This document shows positions 1 to 11,219 of a stretch of 64,000 nucleotides of DNA, piece after piece. The translations under genes and the position numbers were made by a program. Positions within the stretch are counted from its first letter, which is position 1; each line of letters starts with the position of its first letter. The notes under the pieces are model-generated. The model had not been told where the DNA came from. It worked only from the letters and a program-made list of their open reading frames with translations, and made no database searches. This DNA is from Adineta ricciae. Lineage: Eukaryota > Rotifera > Eurotatoria > Adinetida > Adinetidae. Location: positions 558,001 through 622,000 of the forward strand of contig CAJNOJ010000021.1 in assembly GCA_905250025.1 (NCBI GenBank). The letters are read 5' to 3'.

Positions 1-1614
1 TTCATATCCGATTATTCTCTACCGGACCTTGATTTCCTAACATATTATGCAAAAGAAAATCCGTCACAATTCTCAGCACATTCTTCTCGAGCCAAACAGT
101 CTCTTCTGCCGATGAAAAGTCCATTCATTGAACAATTAACACCTGAAAATAAACCTCGACGAACAATATTCTTCTGTCATATCCCACTTTCAACTCGTCA
201 TTCATCATCAGCGAAAGAGAAATGTCTCAAACCGAATTCAACAACGATATCTGCATGCTCGAGTACATCGAGTAGCGGCTATTTTAGTAATTGTTCGACA
301 AATCATACGCGTCATATTCAAACACCGTTAAAATCATGTTTAAAACGAACGAAAACAGATGTTTTAGCTGATGACATTGCCCAGGATGTATTTACATTCA
401 CGACTGAGCGAGTTTACAATCAAATCGATAGTTCTGAGCAACGCCGATATTCAGTAGAGCAAGAAGAACATGATCTGGGAACGAAGAAGAGCGTTAGTTT
501 TCGCGATGAAATTGCTCGAAGGTTAATTAAACCATCAACTAGTCCAAAACTTCTAGATCAAGGTATGCTGTTCTGCCACATTTATCTGGTTTTTGACAAT
601 TCTTGACTTTAGATACTTGTGATATATTACCACGAGAAAATTTGACCGATAGTCCGCCGAGTGAATTTAATTTATCCGATGGTGAGGATGATGAAGAAAC
701 AGATGAGAAAGAAGAAGATTCTTTAGTGAATTTCGTTGCTAATACCTGCGAAGATATCATCAAACCATTACCGATTCGAAATGGAAGTGATAAGCACTTG
801 ATTGATGCATTTTCTCAAACAATTCTTCGTATATTAGAAATCAAATGTAATGATCCAAAGGTAGAACTTTCTTTGACTTTATCTGCATCATCACGTGTTT
901 TTTTTTGGTCTTTAGACTTATTTTCTCAATAATCAAACAAATCCTGAATTGGATCGCATTCTTCGTTTTGATTTTTGTCCTTTATTGCGTGCAGTTCTTG
1001 AAGATGGTTTACGGCAGCATTCAGGCTCATTGTTTTCACGCAAAATGAATCTTTGGCGCTTGATTGATCTCACTACTCCGCTAAACAGTCGATTCAATGA
1101 AGCTAAAGTGAAAGTACAAACTGATTCATCAACAAATGCGGATTGGATTGAGAAATTTAATTCATTTGTCTATCAATTACTAAAGTAAGACGATGAATAT
1201 TTTAGAAATTCATTCGAATCTATTCCTATACATCGTTTCAGTCTTCATGAACTTGCTGGATGGTTAACGCATTTCGTTTTACATCGAACAGTACTGAAAA
1301 CTTATTATGAATCATGGGCATTTCTACTTGTGAATTCAAACAAGGATATTTTCGAGTGTCTTACGAATCAATTAGAAAAACTATCACCATTGTCCTTTCG
1401 ATTGAGGTATACGAGTTTATCCAATTCAAGAATTACTCTGACAAATCAATCGTCGATTCTGCCGAAAAAATTTCATGTGCGAACATGGTTACGTGAGCGA
1501 AAAACACAGGTGAAAATCTCACCAAAAGACGCAATTTCTTCGCGAGTATCCACTCTTTCTCAACGACACAAATCCGATTTAATTCCAGTTTCCAAACGAC
1601 ATGAAAAACTTTGA
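1..1614 (+). CDS. RUN-domain protein, RUSC-like (5' end outside window)
   Basis: Four exons can be joined in frame: 1-562, 613-860, 916-1184 and 1242-1614, with introns of 50-57 nt and stop TGA at 1612-1614. The frame is open from base 1, so the start lies upstream. The first half is Ser/Thr-rich and low in structure, with an acidic run (DGEDDEETDEKEED) in exon 2. The C-terminal part, from FDFCPLLRAVLEDGL through FNSFVYQLL to YYESWAFL, follows the spacing of a RUN domain: an acidic/hydrophobic helix, a core helix ending in Leu-Leu, then the H/Y-Y-x-x-W-A-F-L block. RUN domains bind small GTPases of the Rab/Rap type; RUSC proteins are adaptors in vesicle transport and signalling. RUSC1/2 also carry a C-terminal SH3, which is absent here. 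The RUN call is fairly firm; the RUSC assignment is inference. Confidence 0.6.
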
Positions 1615-1929
1615 TATCGATGCAAGAATTGCATTCTAAATGCTGAGATATTTCTTCAATAATTGTTCTTTTTTTTCTACATTTCAACACACGTGTTTAT
1701 CTATCGAAGGTTTCTCTGGCCTTTTTAACGAATTGTTTGTTCAATTCTAATTAAAAATAAATATCTGCCTGTCAAGACTTGAGAATAGCCTTTTTTTCTC
1801 CCACACCTGCTTGGAGCCAACAGAATGTCGCGAAAAAAGTAAGTGCTGTCTGTTCTTTGACAGAAATCTTTTATGCCAACAGATCTGTTGTACTGTGATA
1901 TAAAGTGATATCATCGTACAGAGAAGCAT

Positions 1930-2001
1930 GGCTTGGTGGTCTAGTGGTATGATTCTCGCTTAGGGTGCGAGAGGTCCCGGGTTCAATCCCCGGCCAAGCC
2001 C
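1930..2001 (+). tRNA. tRNA-Pro (anticodon AGG)
   Basis: The 72-nt cloverleaf is complete. The 7-bp acceptor stem pairs GGCTTGG (1930-1936) with CCAAGCC (1994-2000), and C2001 is the discriminator. The anticodon stem CTCGC/GCGAG (1955-1959 with 1967-1971) encloses the loop TTAGGGT, giving anticodon AGG at 1962-1964, which reads proline CCU. The A box (TGGTCTAGTGG) and B box (GGTTCAATCC) of the internal RNA polymerase III promoter are intact. There is no intron and CCA is not encoded, as expected for a eukaryotic nuclear tRNA. Confidence 0.97.
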
Positions 2002-2011
2002 GGCTAATTTC

Positions 2012-2018
2012 TTTTTTT
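2012..2018 (+). terminator. RNA polymerase III terminator of the tRNA-Pro gene
   Basis: A run of seven T starts 11 nt after the discriminator base of the tRNA. Such T runs on the non-template strand stop Pol III. Confidence 0.75.
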
Positions 2019-2417
2019 CGATGTATACATTTCATTCAGTGACATGAATTGATTCGCTAAAAGTAGGTTTGTTTTCGATATAAGCAATAACAACAACATT
2101 CTCCAGCGAAGAGTTTTTATATTTACTTCATAAATGAATTAAATGCTCTTCGATGTTCTTTGTCATTCTTTTCTCTTACTCGTTCTGTTCGTTTTCTTTC
2201 CTAACGGAGTCTGTTCTCTGAACAAGGCGTATAAAAAAACGACGAAAAAGAAGTGAAAATGAGAGAGAAAGTTATTTTAATTTTTTCGTTTGTCACGAAA
2301 TACATATAGAAGACGGATTTGTTATGGTAGCAGTAAAAAAAACGAACGAGAGAGCGTCACATCTACACACATACACATGGAGATTTGAATAACTTACAAG
2401 AGTGTATCGAAGACAAA

Positions 2418-2669
2418 ATGGCGATTTCCTCGCAACAAGCTACCGGTCGGCAACGCCATCCAACCTTAGTCGCGCAAACAGATGAATTCGATGAATATGT
2501 TTATTATCCATATTATGAAAAATCCGTGCCCGGTGGTGGTTATGAATATGTTCCTGAACTTGAAGAAGTTGTAGAATATGAAGAAGAACCTGTGGAATAT
2601 GTTATAGAGCGCGCGCCACAACCCTCATCACCACCACCACAACGAACGACTGTCGTACAGAGAACGTGA
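2418..2669 (+). CDS. Small acidic Tyr-rich ORF, function unknown
   Basis: An 83-residue single-exon ORF from ATG 2418 to TGA 2667-2669. It is rich in Tyr, Glu, Val and Pro (YVYYPYYEK, EEVVEYEEEPVEY) and ends in PQRTTVVQRT. It has no signal peptide or membrane segment. Its last residues resemble the C-terminus of the kinesin encoded just downstream ([14 protein letters not shown]), and both proteins stop directly after that tail. GTGAGT overlaps the stop, so this could instead be a 5' exon with a donor there, but no convincing acceptor lies before the kinesin ATG at 3222. It could be a real small protein, an alternative first exon, or a duplicated kinesin tail fragment. Not recognised as any family. 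Confidence 0.4.
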   Translation: MAISSQQATGRQRHPTLVAQTDEFDEYVYYPYYEKSVPGGGYEYVPELEEVVEYEEEPVEYVIERAPQPSSPPPQRTTVVQRT

Positions 2670-3124
2670 GTGTGAGATTAGGTCAAACTGAAGTATTACG
2701 ATCGAACAAAAAAGAGTTTTGATTTATATGCGACGTCAGAAAAACGGAACAAAGAAATGATCGTAGTATGGGTTTCTGTTGATTGATTAGCAACATATGT
2801 GTTCGAGAGAAAACAATGATGTTGTTGTTGTTGTTGTTTTTGTTGTCGTGAGTTAACTTTCAGTTCATTGCTCGCGGGCACTTTAGAGTTTCCTGTTAAA
2901 AAACAACGCTAAAATCAATGAAAATCACTATTTTCCATTTCGACTCTCTTTTCTTTCACAAAATTACCCAGAGAACTTTTCCTTTGTCGATCCAATTAAG
3001 TTAATTACCAGTTCACATTCACTCAGCTAAGATCAGCTTTTATTTTTCAAGAATCTGTTCGGTAGATAAGCAAACCAGTAGTGCATTGTTTCTTATTGCT
3101 CTATTGTGCATGAGTATCTCCGCA

Positions 3125-3142
3125 AGAGAGAGAGAGAGAGAG
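3125..3142. repeat. (AG)9 microsatellite
   Basis: A pure dinucleotide AG run of 18 nt lies about 80 nt before the kinesin start codon, probably in its 5' UTR or promoter. Confidence 0.9.
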
Positions 3143-3221
3143 GGCGAAGAAAACTATATTTTGAAGAATAACTTTTCTTCTGATTCGGAATCATTTCCGA
3201 TAAAAGAAAACTATTAGTGAA

Positions 3222-5861
3222 ATGTCCAAGCAACCGGTTAAGTCATACACTATTGAAGCACACCCATTGTTTTCATCGAAAACTAAAAACTTAGATAATG
3301 ATATCCAAATAATCCTTACTGAGCCTACTATGGTCGCAAATGAGGATTTACACAAGACGAATGTTATGTTGAAACAAGGAAATCAATCTCCTACGATCCC
3401 AAAGACGGAACAAACAGCACGAGATAACTTGAACTTTACGCAACGTAGTTTTGCATATAGTAACGGGTATATAACACGAGCAGAGAAGAAATATTGCATA
3501 ACCGAGCATTTTCTGTTACTTATCTTCATTCTTATGTCATTTAGTACCGTTCAACATGAAGTTCCGCGTTACATCGGTTCGGATAAAGATCGTGTCCGTG
3601 TTGTCGTTCGGTAAGTTCTTATTTCGACATGACACACATGCATTGCCATTGTGTTTAGTGTTCGACCGATGAGCGAACGCGAGTATGACGAGAGTCGAAA
3701 GCCACAAAAAGTTTTACATTGTGTCAACGAAAATTCTATCATCGTAAGTTTGACTTTTCTTTCGGTAATATTCTACTGTAATTTCTATCAAACAGTTCGA
3801 TGGAGGTCAACACAGTCGTCGATTTACTTTCGACAGTGTTTTCAACGAAGCATCATCACAAGACGAAGTATTTCAATACTGTGGTATCAAACGCCTAGTT
3901 GACATGGCTATTGAAGGATACATAACTACTTGTTTTGCGTACGGTCAAACTGGTAGTGGAAAGACACACACAATGATTGGAGCCCAGGGTGCTTCGATTG
4001 TATGTTTCGATTGTTTTGAATTCTTTGTTCAGACATTATTGACTCATTCATAGTTCCGCATGGATGAACAATATCGTGTGGAACATCTTGGTATAGTACC
4101 ACGTTCGATCAATTATCTTTTTCAACGATTACGTGATAAGACATTACAATCTAGTTCTCCGTATTATATCCGTGTCTCTTACTGTGAAATATATAATGAA
4201 CAAGTAGGAAAACGGAAGATGTATGATTCTCTTGTTTCAATTGACAACTTAGATTCGTGATTTAATCCGTCCTGCCAATCCAGACGCTTTGCAAGTACGT
4301 GGTTCAATTGAAGATGGATTCTACGTGGAAAATCTTTACCAAACGTATATTGAAACTATAGACGAATTACTCACTATTCTAGAAGAAGGTTTGAAACTTT
4401 CAGAAGAAAAGAATTTTTCATGTCAAATTGATTGTGTGTATTCAGGTGAACTAAATCGAGCAATGGCTTCGCATAAACTTAACGACACGTCATCGCGAAG
4501 TCATGCCCTCTTATCTATACAAATTGAACAAGATGTACAAGAATCTGATGATCCAAATGAACAAATGACTCGACAAGGCAAACTTATTTTTGTCGATTTA
4601 GCTGGTAACAGAGAGAGCATTTCTATCCGAATATACTTATCTAATCATCATCATCATAACTTTCTACAGGTAGCGAAAAAGTCAAACTTAGTCACTCTAA
4701 AGGCAAGCAGCTCGTTGAGACGAATAACATCAATAAAAGTCTACTGACACTTGGTAACTATTTCAAACCAGTTCTATTCTTCATCCATATAACACACATG
4801 GTCTTTCTAGGTACTTGTATATCGGCCTTAAGTGATCCAAGTAAACGGTCTGGTCATATACCGTATCGAGAATCGAAGTTAACTCGACTTCTAGCAGAAA
4901 GTTTAGGTGGACATGGTATTACACTGATGGTATAGTTATTAATCTATCGTTAGGAATAAGAAAAGAAACTTCTCGAAATGTCTTCTGTTTAGATAGCGTG
5001 TATATCTCCCTCAAGACTATGTGAAAATGAGAGTATGAATACATTGCGTTATGCTAATCGTGCTAAGAATATCGAAAATGAACCGGTTGTAAAGACGGAC
5101 TCGAAAGAAAATGTTATCAATCGTTTGAAACTAGAAGTGCGAAAATTGAAAGATGAGAATAATCAATTAAAGAAGAGACTAGGCGGACAAAACTCAGCCA
5201 CTAGTTTGCCACGTCTTAAACATCGAAACTATGATGAAGGTAGGTGAATTCATACGACAAAAATGTGTTTCTTAGTATTTTGTTCGATTAGGTTCACAAA
5301 CGTCCATACGTTCATCGGCAAGCAGTGAACTATATGATCGACAAGATACACAGTAACTATCATGTAAATCTGAAGTTTACAAAAAGTTTGTTTTTCGTGC
5401 TTGATTAGTGGTCGAATGAATGGCGTGTCTACTCAAAAGATTCGAAGTCATCACGAAACGTTAACACGTGAAAATGAAAAACTCGTACGACAACTGCATC
5501 AACGTGATAGAGAACAAGGCCTATCGAACGGAAAACGGGTCATTGTTATTGAGGAAGATGTACCTGATGAAGAAGTATGACTTAATTCTATCAAATATCT
5601 ACATCTGTACTCTTCTATCATTAGACATATCCATCGAGCAATCGTCAAGTTACTCGAACTTATGCAACAGAACCTAATGACGAAGTGTTCGTATTTTGAA
5701 AATGTTTTTCGAAAAAGATTTTCTTAATTTCTGTATTGTATAGATTGGAATTAGTGCGTCGGCCATCGTATTTAACAAGATATCGAACGTATCGTAACAA
5801 AAGCTCAGAGGGCGAGTCGCCACAGCGACGTACAACAACTGTCGTACGACGAGCAACATAA
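3222..5861 (+). CDS. Kinesin motor protein, KIF12-like
   Basis: Fourteen exons join to 633 aa: 3222-3466, 3545-3610, 3659-3743, 3796-3999, 4054-4203, 4253-4388, 4446-4604, 4670-4753, 4811-4929, 4993-5239, 5292-5352, 5409-5574, 5625-5686, 5744-5861. An N-terminal extension of about 95 residues precedes the motor core. Core motifs are the first strand VRVVVRVRPMSE, P-loop [25 protein letters not shown], switch [11 protein letters not shown], switch II DLAGSEK, then [16 protein letters not shown] and [14 protein letters not shown] charged coiled coil (about 430-480) and a disordered basic tail ending [14 protein letters not shown] follow. The [19 protein letters not shown] and CISPS blocks resemble vertebrate KIF12 (kinesin-12), which is linked to ciliated epithelia. 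All motor residues are present, so it should be an active microtubule ATPase. The last intron uses the weak donor GTTCGT, making the final junction less certain. Confidence 0.85.
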
Positions 5862-8256
5862 ATACATACATGACAAGGTAATGAGAGGGAAGAAGATTGA
5901 GATGACATGTGTATTTCGTAATACAGCGTAAGATTTGAATTGAATTTTAAAAAAATAAAGTGGAAAAAGTACTGCGAACATAAGAATCAGAAGTAGGAGA
6001 AAATGAATAATAAAACAACAACAACAACAACGACACTAAACGAGGCGATAAGAGCTTTTCAAGTAGATTAAACGATGAAAAATACGAACCTTGAAGAGCT
6101 AAATTGTACAAACAATAGTCATGAATGCATATGATCGTTTCATTGTGATTATTTATCAAAGATTTTCTAAATTAACAAATCTGAAAGTGATATCACTCTT
6201 GAGTTCTTTTTTTTCCTTTAATATTTGTCAATTTAATTGCAATCGATCGAATTTCTGACTATTTACCATGTCTTTCCCATGGGATTTTTCGTTTTAGTTC
6301 GACGATACTTTTCTGCAACTGATCAAATCATCCCGAGTATCAGTCAATTCTCTTCACAATGTATACATAATTTGTTCGAAAACGAATTGTGTGTTGTCTT
6401 TTATTTTCTTCTCTTTTGCTCTTATACATTTGCGTCAATAAACAGAATTCAATTTCTCTATGCATTGGATCCGTCGTACGTTTGCCCTGTCGACGAGCAT
6501 CATTATACCAATGAACCGTAGTTTATAAAGATGCTGTAGCTCATTCAAATGCGTTTCTTTAGAGACTACGTTGAAAATGTAGTGTATAAAGAAATGACGA
6601 GCAAAGTTATAATAGTACGATTTGCTGCGCTTGCACTCCGATCAAATCAACATGTCAATACTTCAAAGCCGTCTCTTGATTCAGTACTCATCAATGAAAC
6701 TTCGGCGTCTTCGTCTTCTTTCATATTCAATGTACTCTCGCCTTCAATTGAAAATATTCCAGTACTTCTGTAGAAATTCTCGATTCATTAAAAGGACATT
6801 TCGCACGACTCTTTCTCGAAAGCATTTTCAAAAGAACAAAAGAGTCAGGGACATTATGTACAGAACATCGAGAAAATATTCAGATTAGACGCTGACAACA
6901 ACGGATAGTTGTCATTTGATTTGAAACTGACGACTCAGTTTTTTTCACACAGATCACCGAATATTTATGTGCGCGTACTGACTCCGTGGTTTCTTTTGAA
7001 GAAATATAGCGATCAGTTCGGATTGTTTATCATCAAATAGAATGAAACACAGGCGACTTCTACGATGCTAACGGTGATAATATAGCGCATTCATGAAAAA
7101 GTTACTTGGTTGAGTATGAGAAAAATATGACAAAACGAAGGATGATTCATGGTCGAGTATTCTCATGGATGTAGTGCGTAAAATACGTGAAATGAAAGAA
7201 ATTGATGGTACGTTGAATTTGTCATAGACGTGATTTGCTAATAATTTATCGTGAGTTCACCAAACTAGCATATCGAGATCGCGAAATTTATGATCGCGTG
7301 TACGATCAACAGCAGAAGGTGTTGTTATATGCAGTTTACTTTCACTGACTGTACCTGGTGATACAAGGACCTTGAACAAGAGAAGCTGATAATTATAGAG
7401 AGAATAAACTATATGATTTGGAAAGTTGACCTGTTTCATCACATGGAGTAAGGATTTTATCTGTACAAATGTGAGAAACTTCGAAACAACGATTAATTTC
7501 ACAAGAGCGTAGTCCTGAATTGATCATTTTCACAATTCATAAACGTACTGAAGTGGGTGATGGTCGTCCGTTAACGAAAACACCACGGAGTTGATAGACT
7601 TCTCCATGAGCTGAGTTCCAATTGGTATCCCCAAATATAAAATCAACTAGAAATGAAGGAGCATTGACTCAGAGAATATCAACAATTCGACCAGCTTTCA
7701 TCTTTTTGCCTAAGGTGAGATTGATCAATGATATGAACAGGTCATAATTCTATTTCTTAGGTAATGACGAGATTCGAAAACAAAGCTAACTGATCTGATA
7801 AAGCACATTTCATACGCTGAATGCTTTCATATCAATAGCGATGGCAAAACCAATACATCATTTCCTTCCTCATTCTTTTTCTTAATCATACTACTCTACG
7901 TTAGTTTTCGCTTTTGTCTTCTAAATATGTACATGATACGGTCGTTCATATTCATAATCGATATTTATCTACGCACGATGTGATTTGCATTTTCATTAAA
8001 AAGAAATTATTTTTGATTTACCTGTTCTACATTGTATCATTAAACTAGCAGAGATGTCCGGTTGCAATTAAGAGATATCTACATCCAAAGGCTCACTCGT
8101 TATAGCACGGAACAACAATTTAGACTGTGCGTGCTTTTCTATATAAAAGAATCACTAAAATCATTGACATAGGAAACGACATAAATTTCTTCTTTTATTA
8201 GTAACCAACAATTCGCTATTACAGAAAAAAAACACGATAACATATGAAAAACTTCT
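5862..8256. other. Intergenic region with no intact gene
   Basis: About 2.4 kb between the kinesin stop and the RRP45 stop. Open frames here are short and without recognisable domains. A run of coding-like fragments broken by stops lies around 6,780-7,600 and is listed separately. The rest is AT-rich, with an AATAAA-type signal near 5,950 that would suit the kinesin 3' end. Confidence 0.6.
6780..7600 (+). pseudogene. Possible decayed coding remnants, including EF-hand-like peptides
   Basis: Reading + strand frames past stops gives peptides that look once-coding. IEKIFRLDADNNG followed by a stop and LSFD (about 6,855-6,920) resembles an EF-hand loop. GDFYDANGDN (about 7,050) resembles another calcium loop. 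The fragments FTKLAYRDREIYDRVYD (about 7,255-7,310) and IHKRTEVGDGRPLTKTPRS (about 7,535-7,595) are followed by stops. They lie in different frames with no splice signals that restore one open frame. This is pattern recognition only; chance similarity is quite possible. Confidence 0.25.
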
Positions 8257-9528
8257 CTAACGATGATTGATAGCTTCAATCATCTTTAATTGCTCTTCTT
8301 TGTTTTTCTCAAGAGCGCTTCTCATTTGTTTTGTTATGTCAATAACAAGATGATGTGCTACCGAGATACAATTTTGAATCTAGATTAAAAATAAAAACAA
8401 AAATTCTGTTTAACAAAGTTCTTATCGACAAACCTGAGTGCGATTCAAAGATATCTCTCCAAGCATTGTCAATGTACTCAATTCTTTGTGTTGATTCATA
8501 CCCACAGCAAACAAACCTTCCATAACTTTCTCTTCTGCTTCACATGCATCGGTCAACATATATTCTCTAAAAAAAAATATCAAGTCAATTTTCTGATCGT
8601 ATCATTCATTCTTTCTAACGTACCCGTTTTTAAACAGAGCAAAGGTTATGATGATCGGAAAGTGTAGAATACGAACTGGTTGAGGATTTCGTTCAGTAAT
8701 TGAATGCTACGCGAATACGAAGTCAAACACTTTGAGAAAACTAAAACAACGCTTACCACATGAACATCTGTTCCGATAACCGTCACAGCTGGATAACTAA
8801 ACGAAAACCAAAGTATTCCTCTATGGCATCGAAATCATTTTTACCGAAAATGAGCTAGTGCACATAATGCAGCCAAGTTCCCGCAATCAAGGATATTTCC
8901 ATCATAATCTAATACGTGCAAATTCACGCTGATTTCCCATACCTAAAAGCAAAAAGTGAGTTTCAGTCTCCTCCCCCTCAAAAGCGGCTTACATATTCAT
9001 GGGCAAGAATACACAATGATTCCATATCAACACAGCCGGATTCGCGGATATTTTGTAGCAATTGTCGACTCATCAACGTTGTCCATTGTGCTTGTCTATG
9101 AATAAAAACTCAATGGAAATGTTTCTCTTGATGAAGAGACTGTTTTACCTTCCAGTTTCAAAGTTGAACACCATTGCATGACTATTCTTCAACTGTACTC
9201 TTAATCGACCTTCACTCGGTCGTGTTTCTTTGGGTTTTACTATGCGACATGATGTTTGCGCTAATACTCTAGAAGATCATTGTAAATAAACGAACGTATG
9301 TTTATCAACTCACAAACTTCGTGAGACCGAGCGAAACAGTAACTGATCCATATTCTTCTCGAAAATCGATTTGAATGTCGCGAGTGGCAAACGGCAGGCG
9401 ACGATCGAACCTCTAGAACAAAATCAATAGTTTATGTCATGATATTTCTGGCGGATATTTACTTGACGATCTTGTAAACAACGAATAATGAAATTCTTTT
9501 CACACTTTCCAATCACTTTCGATGCCAT
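8257..9528 (-). CDS. EXOSC9: Exosome complex component RRP45 (EXOSC9)
   Basis: Nine exons join to 286 aa: 9528-9463, 9412-9318, 9268-9149, 9095-8993, 8942-8845, 8796-8757, 8706-8624, 8566-8434, 8379-8257. The protein is an RNase PH-fold subunit of the hexameric ring of the RNA exosome, which degrades and processes RNA in nucleus and cytoplasm. Family blocks follow the order of animal RRP45: CEKNFIIRCLQDRQ, RFDRRLPFATRDIQIDF, VSLGLTKVLAQTSC, CVDMESLCILAHEYVWEISV, NLHVLDYDGNILDC, ALCALAHFRYPAVTV and KVMEGLFAVGMNQHKEL. The ring subunit needs no catalytic residues, so their absence is normal. Vertebrate EXOSC9 (about 440 aa) has a long charged C-terminal tail; this protein ends soon after the fold, as yeast Rrp45 does. 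Intron 2 uses donor GTTTGT. It lies 80 nt from the next gene on the same strand. Confidence 0.9.
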
Positions 9529-9608
9529 ACTAAAAGCACAAAAAGAAATCTTGGATTTCACTGGGTTAGTCTTTATCGCTGGCTTAGTATCACAGAAAAA
9601 AAAGGAAT

Positions 9609-11219
9609 TTATTTTACATAAAAAATCTTATCAAATAGTTCGGTAAAGAATCGTTCGAAATTCAATCGATTAAATCGATCAATTCTCTCACGAACATGGT
9701 TATGAATATCACATCGTTCATCATTAGTCATTTCCATGAGTTTTTCCATATTCGTAACATAGGAGTCAACATCACATGCGAGAAAACCTGTTTGTTCGTC
9801 ATCAATGATGTCCATTTGTGTACCGCCAGATTGATGGCCGAGAACTATCAAGCCAGCAGCCATCATGCGAACCAGATCTACAAAAAATATAGAAGGTAGA
9901 ATAGCTAAACCGAAGGTTTCACATACTAATGTCAAATGCTTGATCTTTTCTCGTATGTAAGCCAACCATTGCTTGGGCAAGTTCGGCTTTCGTTTCGTTA
10001 AAACTGATATTAACCTTGAATACGACTTTATCTTGAATGTTTAAATCTTCGACGAGGAGTTGTAATTGTTCAAGATAAGCTTTCTCTTCGTCGCGTTTGC
10101 TATAACCGATCAATACCAATTTCAGTTTTGGATAGTCTTTAGATTTTCTAAAAGAAAAGCGTCGATAGTGATTGAATTTCGTATCGGTCAAGATTTGTAC
10201 CTTTGCAAAAGCTCATTGAACGTTCGAATTTGTAATTCATGTTGAGTTTCCTTCTGGAATCGTCCGATCGAAACAAAAACTGGATCTCTATCAGTTACGA
10301 TCACATCGGGAAATTGTTCGATGTCACATGGCGGATAGAGAACATGCGCTGAAGTCAATTCTAAATACTTTTTTGTCCACGATGAATTACAGTAAATAAC
10401 TTTTGCGCATCTAATACACCATCGATCGACATAGGTAATCAATTGATAATAAAATAATTCGATTTGATACAAGATTGAATTATCTTTGCCATAGTCGTCG
10501 TGGTCGTTCGTTGATTGAATTAAATGACTAGTAATGGCCGGAGAATGGACATAAGATATAATTGGAATCGAAGCCAGATAATGAAAACATAGATAAGTGA
10601 AACTGTAACCTGCTGTATCGATAAAAATGTCAGGTATGAAACGAATCAATGCTTCCAAACTGACAATAATCGAACCAATACTTTGTCCTAGCAAAGTACA
10701 TATTTTGTAATATTTCTTCTCAAGAAGAAACCGACTGCGGAGAGGAATGAATTCAATGGACGATTTCGAACTTTTAAGATCGATATCAAAATATCGTTTT
10801 ATGCGTTGAAAGACTTCGTCTTTCGATTGAACTTGTCGATTGCCGGTGTAAACAAGGATTTGGACATCGTGTTTGTATTTTCTCAGTATCGATTGTATCG
10901 CATACCATAGAACTTGTTCTTGATCGTGATCATTATCACAATATGGATGAAAAAACGCTACACTCAAACGGCTTTGTTTTTCTTTCAATGTCCATAAGCG
11001 ACAATGACGACGATACCATGGAATGAAAACAAATGTTAAAATTGGGATAAAACCAATCGACCATCCAATTAATGTTAAAATCAACCAGAAGAGGAAAACG
11101 AACAGACAAATATTTAAAAGAATCAAGGTTACAATCGAAAGAGAGAGCAGATAGATTAATGTTAAACTCCAAACGATGAATAAAAGAAATTGAAAGAACC
11201 GTTTCGGTAGATACTGCAT
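9609..11219 (-). CDS. ALG11-like glycosyltransferase with degenerate active site
   Basis: Three exons (11219-10201, 10147-9927, 9877-9609) give 502 aa, close to animal ALG11 at about 490. ALG11 adds the fourth and fifth mannose to the dolichol-linked oligosaccharide on the cytosolic ER face. Two hydrophobic stretches (about 8-68) form the membrane anchor. The GT-B fold blocks are clear: VAFFHPYC, VYTGNRQVQS, CTLLGQSIGSI, PDIFIDTAGYSFT, NSSWTKKYLEL, VLYPPCDIEQF, LKLVLIG and MMAAGLIVLGHQSGG. Sites conserved in ALG11 are replaced. The glycine loop GGGGER reads DHDQEQ (residues 97-102). The RPEK motif reads QKET. The EX7E pair (NEHFGIxVVE) reads DQAFDINLVR, so both glutamates are lost (Gln409, Arg417). 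Frame and splice sites are intact. It is probably a diverged paralogue without normal transferase activity. Confidence 0.85.

Noticed and set aside
2386-2404. Stretch GAATAACTTACAAGAGTG resembling the end of a rotifer spliced-leader exon as I remember it
   Set aside because: Too short and imperfect; no repeat unit or snRNA-like context around it.
3467-3544. Hydrophobic segment ([12 protein letters not shown]) as a membrane helix in the kinesin N-terminus
   Set aside because: It is encoded by a 78-nt stretch with GTATAT...TTTAG ends, best explained as an unspliced in-frame intron.
6237-6773. Two + strand frames of 94 and 74 codons
   Set aside because: Hydrophobic, AT-driven translations with no start context, domain or splice link to neighbours.
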